DNA from: Apostichopus japonicus
Lineage: Eukaryota > Echinodermata > Holothuroidea > Aspidochirotida > Stichopodidae
Length of the DNA stretch: 64,000 bases
Direction of reading: 5' to 3'
Assembly (NCBI RefSeq): GCF_037975245.1
Contig: NC_092582.1
Coordinates: forward strand, 12,492,577-12,556,576
Below, piece after piece: positions 1 through 10,300 of this stretch (positions within the stretch are counted from its first letter, which is position 1; the number at the start of each line of letters is the position of its first letter). A program made the position numbers and the translations under genes. The notes beneath the pieces were generated by a model, which was not told where the DNA came from, ran no database searches, and saw only the letters and a list, made by a program, of their open reading frames with translations.

Positions 1-1732
1 TAAGAGACTATAAGGAAGTATAGTCCCACCCATGGCCTGTGCGGTAATACTTGTTGTCCTTGTCATCCTGTGAGGCTGATGTAGCTGGTCGATTATCCAC
101 TTACTTTACATGTCAGATTGATACAACCTTGAGAGAAAGTTACTGGTCATTTTAACCGGCTTAATTAGAACGGCTTGTGATAATATTTTTTCTTTGAGCA
201 CTGGACGTTTGATAACAGACTGAATTTTCTAATCAACATGTTAATCTGTAGAGCTGTACATGTCGTCCGTAAAGCAATAGCCGTGTTTATATTTTTCTGA
301 ATTGTTCCTCTTTTTAAATTTAAGATCTACAGTATGCTGCCATTGAAAGAGAGTAAGAAAAAACTAAGGTGCAGTGTATTGCTTGTGATCATTGTGCACG
401 TTTGATCATCATAACAGAACATTTCAAATATTGACAGATATTTGTAGATAAATCCTCTAAATAGTGAAAAGTAAGAGGAATTATACATTCACCGTGCACA
501 CGAAATCAAGTGCTTGTAACTATGTGCATAACATTTCCTCACTTAAATGTGCACATGCAAAGATTTAAAAATTGTGGGTTTTACTTTAACAACAACAATT
601 TGGTCATTTCATTCATTTTGCCAATTTATGAAAAAAAAAATGGCTTTAAATTTTGTAAATGTTTGCATACAATTTTTAAAGAACTCTTTCATCGTTTCAT
701 TATCTTTAGCTTTCAATCGACAAAACAAATTGTACTGGTATGTGATACGAAAAATTCAAAACTTTGCTCAATTAATTGGCAAATCTTTCATGCTGAGAAA
801 TCTATGAAACCAAAAGCTAGGTTATATTGAATCTGAAGTGTGAGGAATAAAGTTATGGTTCTCTATGTAAATTTGTTTCCAGCCACTTTGATGAATGAGC
901 CTTGGGCGTTAAATTTTATTTCTTGAAAAAAAAAATGAAAAAAAAATAAATACAATGTTGTATAAATGAAAGCAGTACTGTAAGCTGACAAATGCTCCTT
1001 CAATGATCTGTCTGTCTTTAAAGTGATTTTTCTTTGGCAAAATTAACTCATCCTTGTAAAAGTACTAACACTTTCTCCTTCTTCTTTTCACCTCGACCAA
1101 TTGATAATTATTTTTAGCAAACTGTTCATGCCTGTAGCATCAATTGGTAATATATATCTGTGGACAGAGAATTTTCGTCTTCGAGGCACGCAGCAGAACC
1201 AAACGGCCGGCATATGATTGACGATCTCCGTGCAGCTTTCGTGCAGCCTGCGTGCATGTCGGTCCTGTCGTTATTAAATCATAAGAACAGAGAAAGAAAA
1301 CAGAGGCTCGATCCTCCATGTGACTGAAAATACATCGCATTCGGTCGCGGTCTGTTTGGGGCATGAATGATAGCTCAGGTGTAAACCGTTGTCCGAATCT
1401 CAAATAATGTTGGAAGATGTGACATCTGTTTTCCATGATAACTCGTGGTCCCGGCTGCTGTCACTGTCCTTTAAGAGACGTGATGGCCAGCCGGTGTGTT
1501 ATACACATATACAGCAGTTTTAATGAAATTTTCCCTCCTTCTGTTTATATAGTAATAATACGTGTAAAGCTGCATGGTATTTTCTTCAGTGGTCTGATCA
1601 ATGCACTGAGTTATCAATTTAATATCATGTTGGTGTCTATACATGGTGGTTTGTGTATAGCTATATATGATATTATTTCCGTCTTGTTTTTTGTTATCAT
1701 GGCAATCAAGATGGTGTGTATGTGCATGTGCA

Positions 1733-2100
1733 CAGTGGCGTAGGAAGGTACTTTTGAGTGGGGGGGCTGAAGACTGATGGCCAGCCTGGGGGAGGAGTCT
1801 AAGGGGAGGGGGTGTCCCCCTTCCCTTTGGAATTTTTTGCATTTCCAGGTGGCCTCAGATGCAATTTGGTGCAATATAGCACACTTCAACACCCACTCCA
1901 TTTTGTAAACTTAATTTTGTATTTTCACCTGGCCTTAGATGCAATTTGGTGCTCCAAATGAGATTTTTTTTCTCATTTGGAAATGAAAAAGGGGTTTTCT
2001 GACTTGCGAACCGGGGGGGCGGAATGATACTTCCGCCCCTCCACATTTTTCACTGGGGGGCTGGTGCCCCCCAGCCCCCCCCCCGGTTCCTACGCCCTTG
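1733..2100. mobile_element. hAT-type MITE, copy 1 (368 bp)
   Basis: The element starts CAGTGGCGTAGGAA and ends TTCCTACGCCCTTG, giving terminal inverted repeats of about 14 bp. It is flanked by a perfect 8-bp direct repeat CATGTGCA (1725-1732 and 2101-2108), the target-site length of hAT transposons. The body is nearly identical in reverse orientation to 60479-60842. No transposase is encoded, so it is non-autonomous. It sits in DDAH intron or flank. Confidence 0.93.
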
Positions 2101-4540
2101 CATGTGCATGTATGTAAAAGTGTGTGTTGGTATGCGCAATGTAATTGAAAAACAGTATCTCAGGAATGAGCCTGAAGATCTCAAACGTTGCATGTGGACG
2201 GACCGTATTGAGCAGACGCAGCTCATTTTAATTGTGCCTATTGTTTTTGGTAAGGTGAAAGGTCAGTAGAACTCAAATTGTGAAAACCTTGTAAACGCAA
2301 TATTTTCAAGGAAACTTGGATGAATCTCATTCTTACGATACGTACAGTATATATGTCCTGTATTGAGATGCTGCTGCCCAATATTTCTTGTTCGATCTAC
2401 TTGTGAAGCGCAAAAAATAAGGATTTAAGAAGCAAAAGCTGTACATAGCAGCAGCAAAATAATTAATGTCTTAATAAGGAATAATTAATAACATATACTG
2501 AGAAATTACTTCTCTTTATAGCGTTTTTCTAAATGTTACTTTAGATGGTTTAGATTTTATAGCAGCAGTTAGAGAATTCTACAGTATGTCCTCATAGCAC
2601 GATTCTTTAAACTTAAAGTACCAAATGTTGTATTACATAAGTTGTGGTGTGCTTGACCGGCACTTCTAGGGCTTTGACCATTTATGGCACAGTCAATAGT
2701 AAAGAAGTCATGAAAGGCTGCAGGAAGTAAGCCATTCCAAGCATTTATGTGTCCAGCAGAAAAGATTATGTCAGATGCAGCCTGGCTGCAGCCCCCTTAA
2801 TGACCTGACACTGACCTTGGTGACTCAAGAGTTTTAGTTCACTTGCTTTAACATTGTTTCTTCCTTACATTTGCAAGTTATCTACAGTGAGAGAAGAAAA
2901 GAAAAACAAAATCTGAAGGGTTGTTTGAGCTTGCACAGTATATCAGTGCGGTGACATAAAGATGGTTTAGAAGAAACACTGGAGATCTGATTGATATCCA
3001 AAAGGCAGAAGGTTAACCATTTGAGAAGGTTTCTGTAAACAGAAATGTGTGGATGCTAATAAATTATACTGTAAATACTACATCTCACACAACCACAAAT
3101 GGTACCGCATTCTGGTCATCAGATTACATTAGTGATCTTGAGCGATGCGATAATTAACCGCTAAATGTAACTGAGCTACCAATATTAGAGCCTCAATATA
3201 TATATATGTACATATAGTACACACTTGAGAAACTACGATCACCTATTTTCCCAGAATTTTGAACGAGAGATTAGGGATGTGTGACATGATTCATGGAGAG
3301 AGAAGCAACAAGAATTTTAGCTCATCCAGCCAGATCATAATTTTATCATTACTATATATAGTACATGTAGCTGTAATGTTCAAACTGCATGCATGGTACC
3401 ATATATTAATTGCACTTAGCAAAATGACGATGTAGTTTATATCGGACAGTCGATTAGCTACTTTGGCAATTTGGTTGTGCTAATTTTCAGAAATTTCAGC
3501 AAAACCTTGAGTATTTAAAATTGCAATTGATTGAACTAAAAAACCCTGGTTTTTTCTCACAAATGAATATTCATTAGTAGATGTATATGCAATATTTTTT
3601 CTGTTTGTGACAGAGAGCTCCTTACGAGTATACCCTCCTTTTTTTATCAGAACATTATATAGATTTCATGCAAAAAGTGAAATATTAAATATAAAAAAAA
3701 AATCAGTTTTTTCTTCATAAGATTTAAGTTATTGTAAAGCTTGACTAGCAAAGAAATGAAATCCATTTTTTGGGGGGGGGGGGGTAAATGTTTTTTTTTC
3801 TTTTTTTGTATATGTTTTTATCTTGTATGATACACACAGTCAGCATAACTGTATTAATGTATAACCTAGCTATATATATAACATGCAGTCCTTTTTTATA
3901 GTAACAGGGATGTATACTGTAGGATATACTCTACCTAGCCTAGATCTTTAACTATTCCGCTCCCAGATATTTAATCTTATATCAACGATATACCACTTAA
4001 CAAAAAGAGATAAAAACGATTATGATAGGTGAATAAAAAAAAAAGAATTCATTTTGATGGAAAATTGAGACTCAATCCAAAAGTGTGAATCAAGCCTCTA
4101 TATATGATTACTCTTCCTAACAATACCTTAGGCTGCAAATCTGCAAGCTTTAGAAGATTTCCTATCCCAGAAAGCCTCAGTGTCTCTGTGACATATTAAG
4201 GGGGGGGGGGGGATGAGATGAGAGAAATAACCAAAGATTTAATCATTCTTTCTTTTCTCATTTTATATTTCTTTTTCTGATGAATACAGAGAATGCTAAT
4301 TTAGCTGTTGGCATTGTTTGATGAATAATATCCTCCAAAGATTCCAGAGATATTACAGTTCGTGCAGGGTTCAATGTCGTTCACTCACATCTCCCTTTTT
4401 CTGTTATTGTTGATCAGTTGCATTCATTTTAAGTCGGGGAATATGGAGAAGGATCGAGAAGTGGTCCTTATTTCTTACTTCTCTGTTTCACACATTTGAT
4501 TGCTAGAGCTACAGATTGATGTATTCTCTGATGACCTTTG

Positions 4541-4665
4541 AAAATAATTGGAAAGTTTGTTGCAAAACTTAATTCGCACCTCATACCGAATATATAGACA
4601 TATGTCTATATATATTCCGTATGAGGTGCGAATTAAGTTTTGCAACAAACTTTCCAAATTATTTT
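4541..4665. repeat. Near-perfect 125-bp palindrome
   Basis: Two arms of about 62 nt are complementary with only a few mismatches or indels and essentially no spacer; the centre is ACATATGT near 4603. Either strand could fold into a long hairpin, and the duplex into a cruciform. It may be a fold-back MITE. It lies about 180 bp upstream of the DDAH exon at 4846. Confidence 0.9.
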
Positions 4666-4845
4666 ATATTTGGGTGGATATTGATATACATCTGAATAAT
4701 ATGTAACAGTGTTTATTAGCTAGGATTAAACCTGTTTGATTAATTCTTATTGTAAATTTTTCGTTCAACTTTTCACCTCTTCATTTGGATAGATTCCAAT
4801 AATTACCCACAATGCATTTTATTCATCTCTGTTCACTTCTTTCAG

Positions 4846-7800
4846 CAAATTAAGAAAGTGAGTAACTTCGATTACACCACTGTGACGCTTCCCGATGACG
4901 CAGCGGCCAACTGTGTGTACATAAATAAGACGCTTCTTCATTGCTCGCAGGATGAGTTTCCCGAAAGCTACAAGGTGAGATGATCATGAGGATGATGAAT
5001 AAAGAAAGGAGAGGTGGGTGAGGAGGAACTGGGAGGAGAGACTAGGAATAGTATGTATGTGTGTGTGTATATATTTTAGATCCTCCTGCAAGCAGGAACT
5101 CGCGAAGAAGCCTCATTGGCTCATCAAAGCCGCAAGCTGACCGAAGTCAGTCTCTTAGATTCATATTTAACGTCCATGATTATGAATTGTCAATTGTCAA
5201 CAACTTCTTTTTTTTTTAATTGAATTGAATTTATTTTCTACATTCCATGATTTTACATTTTGAACAGTTAAGGATAAATATAGATGGTATCAAATACAGT
5301 AAACAGTAAATATAGAGTATTGAAATAATATGTATGTGAGATGGAAGTAGAGGAACCAGAAATAAGTGGATACTTTTCTGGTCTGGTCCCTTTGAGCTAA
5401 CACTCCTTTAACTCTGTAACTGGACGACATACATTAATCTTGGAGTGACTCGAACCGGGAACCTTATGATTGGAAGGCACCGGCATTAACCATTGAGCTA
5501 ACACTCCTTTAACGTCCATGGTTATGAATTGTCAATTGTCAACAACTCTGTAACTGGACGACATACATTAATCTCGGAGTGACTGGAACCGGGGACCTTA
5601 TGATTGGAAGGCACCGGCGTAATAACCACTGAGCTAACACTCCACAGTCAGTCATTAAACTTAAAAAACGTGATAAAGTTTTGTTTTGTAGGAAATTATT
5701 ATATCTTCTCTGTAAAGTAGGAAGGCACCCAGCCCTCTTCCACACCACCACCAATTTATGTTTCCTGTCTCTTCTGTGAAAACTTATTGAAATTGTGCAA
5801 AGTGTGCATGATATTCCTAAATCATAGGTCAGGAATCAGAATGCAGAAGGAAGCGATTTTCGCAATTTTATCCAGCAATATGGGATCTATATATTAAGAC
5901 CTGATAGTCGTCAACTATCAAACTATGAACTGAAAGAGCTGGCTTCTGCTTCCTTTTAAATATTGAAATAAAAAATGCAAAATATGGTGTCAATTGTTCA
6001 TTAAATCTATAAAGAAACCTCAAGTGGTGACACAGAGAAAACTTTAAAACTTGGGTGGATTGCCATGCTTGACACTCTCAGTCATATATTGCACAGTAAA
6101 TAACCAACAATCAAATAATATTATGTGATTTATTACACATGGCCTCTTATTTACCTTATTGTTTCAAAGTATGTGATAATTTTATGAGTGACTTGTATTC
6201 CATATTGAAGGGCAAATGTTTTTCTCCTTAAAATTGAGCAAAATTTCCATCAAATTATTGAAATTCACCTCTGAATAGAGATAAGAAAAACATTGCTTGA
6301 AGCAAAATTTCTAGTGGTCATTTTTGTGAGAGCTCTTTTGGTCTTTCATTTCCGTGATTGTTATTACTGCCTTCATCGATCTATAGAATGAATTGTTTGA
6401 GGTTCAGTTGTGGGAGGTACTGCACTGTACTTCTTGAAAGCAGTTCCCAATGTCTTGAACGTATCATGCTAGGACCACAACAACTTTAGGGAGTATTTTG
6501 TTTGATAAATTTGGTTCATGAAAGTAATGCTTCTATGCTTTGGTTTATTTCTGATGGCCTACAGTAGCTATCATCAGGTATGCATGGTTCATTGTAAAGC
6601 TGGATATAACGTTCATGAAAGTACAATCTTAAATACGATTAAATACGGATCGTACCGTGTGACAATCGTATAAGGAAGGAATGTAACAGAGCAGAACACA
6701 CACGCACATGCACACGCCAAAAATATATATATAAACATTAATTATGATTACAGGATCTTAAGTGATAATTAACTGATTTGTAGGGAGAACAAAACTAACC
6801 TTAATAAACCTTTAAAAACATAATGTCATAAGCTCGAAAAACAAATTGAAATAAGCAATGCAATACCACCCAGCCAGTTTGGGGCTATACCCGGAAACAT
6901 CTGGATTGGAGTCGTCGGGAGACCAAGGACATTTGTATATAATCCAGTTAAAATACAATGTATTGTGCATGTATAGGTGTAGTCAGCTATTACCAAGGAC
7001 AGTGCGTAGTGAAATTGTTTCATAGTGTGAAAGAACTAGTGTGATTGTGCCATGCATTTGGTACTGTAATTTAATTGTCATATTGTTGAAAAAAAATATT
7101 CAAAAGGAAGTGACAGCTAGGACATTGTGGAGTAATTTATGCAGGCGCGTAGCCAGGAATTTGCCAAGGGAGGGGCGAATCTGTAGGCAAACCATCAGAG
7201 CCGTAGATTCTGCATTGAAAACTATCTAAGCGTAGCGCCACCATGAGTTGGCGCTACGCGTACAAGAAAATTTTGGCTGAAAATGCCTCCCAGATCGCTG
7301 GAAATGACACTTCCCAGGCCTTGTAAGTTGCATCTAAGCTTGAAAAATTACTAGCGATATCATAAAAACATACAAAAATAATATGCTCAAGGGGGGCGGT
7401 CGCCCCCTTCGCCCCCCCCCCTGAATTTATGCAATGGTATGAATGTTTGGTTATCAGGTTGGGATGTGGATGATAGAGGTTGATACTGCAGTCCACTGCT
7501 TCCAGGTCTCATTGTAATAAATATATTACAATCTTAGGTATTATAAGAGATATTTAGCTGTAGATCATAATTAATTCTAAGTTCCACCAGGGATTTGTAA
7601 GAGATGGAGAAACAACTCTCTCTCTCTCTCCAGATCTATAAACCCCCTTTCAATATGTTCTTAAGAGTTGATTATACATTATGAGTGAAACCTGGTTGGC
7701 CCTCGCTTGGTTTACACCCAGAGAAAACAGCGATATTCTGAGTATCACGTGATCTATGAAGTTACCAAAGCTATCTTCCTCATCCCAGCTAATGAAGCAG

Positions 7801-8628
7801 AATAAACTTTCACAAAAGAGCTCCTCTGAGTAAGATAAGGAAGGCAGCTTACCCGGCAGCGATACCCAGGAAACTTTTCTGGGTATAAACCGAGCGAGGG
7901 CTAACCAGGTTGAATCTCTATAAATGTAGTTGTTTATTTTCAAGTCGTGTCATTGACAGGCCTATGCCATTGCACCTTGAGAGTATTAAGTATATCATAA
8001 CACTTTCCAATGGATGCTGAAGCCATCACAGTTGTATAAAATCCTCAGACTATGACGGGATGGTTGTTAACAGTAATTTGAAGTGATGTGTTTATTCCAC
8101 AACAGTCATGACTACATGTACGTTTAGATTAATATGACGGAAGAGTCCGATCGAACAGTGCTTATCATACGTCAGGAAAGTTATGAGCCTTGGGGGTTGA
8201 TCTTTAGCAGTTAATAAGTCATTATATGGTTGCTACCTAGCTTTGAACAATTAACCGTAAGTTCCCTGCAAGCTGTGAAAAGAGTTATTCTGAAAGGGAA
8301 AAAAATGTTTTTATCAAAAGTCCATCTGCGATAGTTGCCAGGCACTGCGGCATCATCTTCCAAAATTTATTGAAAGGTTTTGACAAATGGAAATACTATA
8401 TGGTTATATGGTAGCAGTAAGAGAACTTACAATGTACCGTATTACCATAAAGCAGCTGACCCTGATGGAAGAGTCTTAATTCGCTCATCTCTGTTTGCTT
8501 GTTTACAGGTCTTCGCAGAAAAGTTTCCCAAGACGCCTCGGGTGGCGATACCCAACAACGAACTCTTCAAGGTGGATGGTGCGCTGACATGCAAGTCACT
8601 TTTAATATGCAAGAAGCCCAAAGTCTGA
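4846..8628 (+). CDS. ddah: Dimethylarginine dimethylaminohydrolase (DDAH), last two coding exons; 5' part lies left of the window
   Basis: Two exons are visible: 4846-4974 (43 codons) and 8509-8628 (39 codons plus TGA). They are joined in phase 0 across an intron with ttcag/GT and tttacag acceptor/donor signals. The first exon carries the family motif LPDDAAANCVYIN followed by DEFPESYK. The second carries NNELFKVDGALTCKSLLI and ends KKPKV. In DDAH this C-terminal segment supplies the catalytic cysteine, which aligns with the Cys of ALTCK; vertebrate enzymes have two consecutive Cys here, this one has Cys-Lys. DDAH hydrolyses methylated arginines (ADMA, MMA) to citrulline and a methylamine, which relieves inhibition of nitric oxide synthase. 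I saw no further DDAH exon between 1 and 4845, so the catalytic His and N-terminal repeats must lie outside. DDAH1 versus DDAH2 cannot be decided. The gene converges on PPAN. Confidence 0.93.
5390..5643 (-). repeat. tRNA-derived SINE-like repeat in tandem partial copies
   Basis: Read on the minus strand, 5507-5442 and 5643-5576 resemble a degenerate tRNA: an A-box-like TTAGCTCAATGG, an anticodon-loop-like CTTCCAA (as in tRNA-Gly TCC) and a B box GGTTCGAGTC, with complementary ends GGAGTG/CACTCC. The following body (GTCGTCCAGTTACAGAGTTG, then a TTGACAATTGACAATTC-like stretch) is shared by the copies. A third partial copy begins near 5390. At 66-68 nt the tRNA-like part is shorter than a real tRNA, so it is a repeat rather than a functional gene. 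Confidence 0.7.
7144..7432. mobile_element. Transposon-derived repeat with internal 11-12 bp stem-loop
   Basis: It begins with the repeat-like end GCGCGTAGCCAGGAATT and ends in a GGGGGGCGGTCGCCCCCTTCGCCCC block typical of the other MITE termini here. In the middle (about 7230-7258), GCGTAGCGCCA and TGGCGCTACGC form a perfect stem. I found no clear target duplication, so the boundaries are approximate. Confidence 0.5.
7690..7910. mobile_element. 221-bp MITE with 4-bp TGAA target duplication
   Basis: The ends ACCTGGTTGGCCCTCGC and GCGAGGGCTAACCAGGT are inverted repeats. Complementarity extends inward about 30 bp to CACCCAGA/TCTGGGTAT. TGAA flanks both sides (7686-7689 and 7911-7914). The interior encodes nothing recognisable. 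It lies in the DDAH intron 4975-8508. Confidence 0.85.
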
Positions 8629-9006
8629 CAAAAGATTTAGGAGTGATGACCAGCAGAGCAGTCTAAAAGATGACACTCGAAAAAAGAAAAAAAAGTATAC
8701 AAAGAAATGTGAATCAGAAAAAAAGAAATGTTAGGGGCTAAGAATGATCGACACTAATTATCGAAATCTCTTCATTATAATCCTTTTCTAGTGTATCTGC
8801 CCTCCCCCTCCCCCCTCCCCCCCAATACCTTCCTTCCAGCCAGTTGATAATGTTATCCATTTGATAGGCGTGCAAGGAATTGATTATTCCCTTTCTTCTT
8901 CTAGCTTAAATAATCTCTTTCGGGAGTGATCCCATCGATGACGGCCAGTGTGTGGCAATCTGTACTTTCCTTGTAGCAGCTTCAAATTGTACCTGAAAAC
9001 TAGATT

Positions 9007-9012
9007 AATAAA
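9007..9012 (+). promoter_or_regulatory. Candidate polyadenylation signal of DDAH
   Basis: AATAAA lies 379 bp past the DDAH stop codon on the same strand. It is the first canonical hexamer I noticed downstream, so the 3' UTR would be about 8629-9030. Confidence 0.5.
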
Positions 9013-9739
9013 AATGTACTACTATGTTCAGGTAAAAAGAAGTTAATTATTTATGCATCCACTTTCCTACTGGACTAAACCTCCAGTGTTTGTGGTTTAT
9101 TATCATACACACCCCTACCACAAATAAGCTAAAATTGCTATATTCAAAGATGACTTCTTACACCAAGAATGAACAAATTAATAGCATATATACAGAGGGG
9201 GCAAAAAGTGTAATAAAGGCTACATTTGTTTGTTTCCCAAAATGCAAGCTCTTGTTATATGGTTTCTTGGTTGAAACTGCAAAAAGGCAGTTTCTAAAAT
9301 GAAGGTTTCATGGTGGTTTCACAATTGGTAATATAGCACCTTAAATTTTGAAAATATGTCAGTCTTGGAAGAGATCAATTACTGTATTTTTACTGAATAA
9401 TAATGTCATATCCTCTGCATGTTTAATGGAATGCAAAACCCTAATACATAAAACTGTTCTTATTGTGTTAGTCAAAGAAACTTTCTCTTACATCCAGGTG
9501 ATTTTTAGCCATTTCTACACCTGTTTAAAATCAGATAATAAATTTGAGGCAATCATAAAACTAAAACAATGGCAGTTTTTAAAATTAATTTCAAAAACAG
9601 GACTTTTTACTAATGATGATCTTCAATGACCTTGCTGAAAAATAATGCACAAATTTTTCTTACAAACTCATTAATTAATGCGATTTTTATATCAAACTAT
9701 TTTGAATACTCAGTCAGAGGCTTACATGCTATGTATTCT

Positions 9740-10300
9740 CTACAGGATGGTGTTGTCCATAGAGGATTTTGTCCCTACAGGATGGTGCTGTCTTAAGAGG
9801 ACAGTTTCTCTATAGGATGGTGTTGTCCTTACATGATATTATTATGACAGGGTGGTGTTGTCTGTAGCGGAGTTGTCCCTACAGGATAGTGTTGTCATAA
9901 AAGTACATTGTCCATATAGGATGCTGAGGATGGGTTTGTCCTTGAAGTATATGTCTCTATAAGATGGTGTTGTCTTTATAGGATTCAGTTACTTTATGGT
10001 TTCAGAAGGAGAGTGCTCATGTGAGATTGGTGTTGTCCCTAGAGGAAGCTGAAGTATCCATTCGGGATGGTGTTGTCCTTAGACTACATTGCATTTTCTC
10101 TACAGGATGGTGTTTTCCTAAGGCAAGGCTGTATTGTCCCTACAGGATGGCCTTGTTCGAAAGACATGCAGTTGTTTGTGAAGGATGGTGTTCTCTGTGT
10201 AAACGCTTAGAGCTGTTGTAGGGTTGTCCTTGCAGGATGTCATATCCCCTTCAGGTTGGTGTTGTCCTTATATATACATATCATGCGCTTGTCCTCAAGC
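9740..10300 (+). repeat. Degenerate minisatellite, core TACAGGATGGTGTTGTCC
   Basis: The core recurs more than ten times in diverged form (for example near 9751, 9776, 9811, 9983, 10058, 10102 and 10138), separated by irregular spacers. Open frames crossing it (10021-10514) are by-products of the repeat. Confidence 0.75.

Larger units (their letters stand above)
1..4845 (+). other. Intron (or 5' flank) of the DDAH gene
   Basis: No exon of DDAH or of another recognisable family was found here. The stretch holds a complete hAT-type MITE (1733-2100), a near-perfect palindrome (4541-4665), G homopolymers near 3772-3783 and 4201-4212, and a CpG-richer, less AT-rich block at about 1160-1500 whose role I cannot name. 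Open frames here are short and lack family motifs. Confidence 0.6.

Noticed and set aside
1140-1436. 98-codon minus-strand frame in a CpG-richer stretch
   Set aside because: No recognisable domain, no supporting splice structure, and no match to the neighbouring DDAH gene.
5442-5643. Functional tRNA-Gly genes on the minus strand
   Set aside because: Box A and B resemble a tRNA, but the structure is too short and is embedded in repeated SINE-like units.
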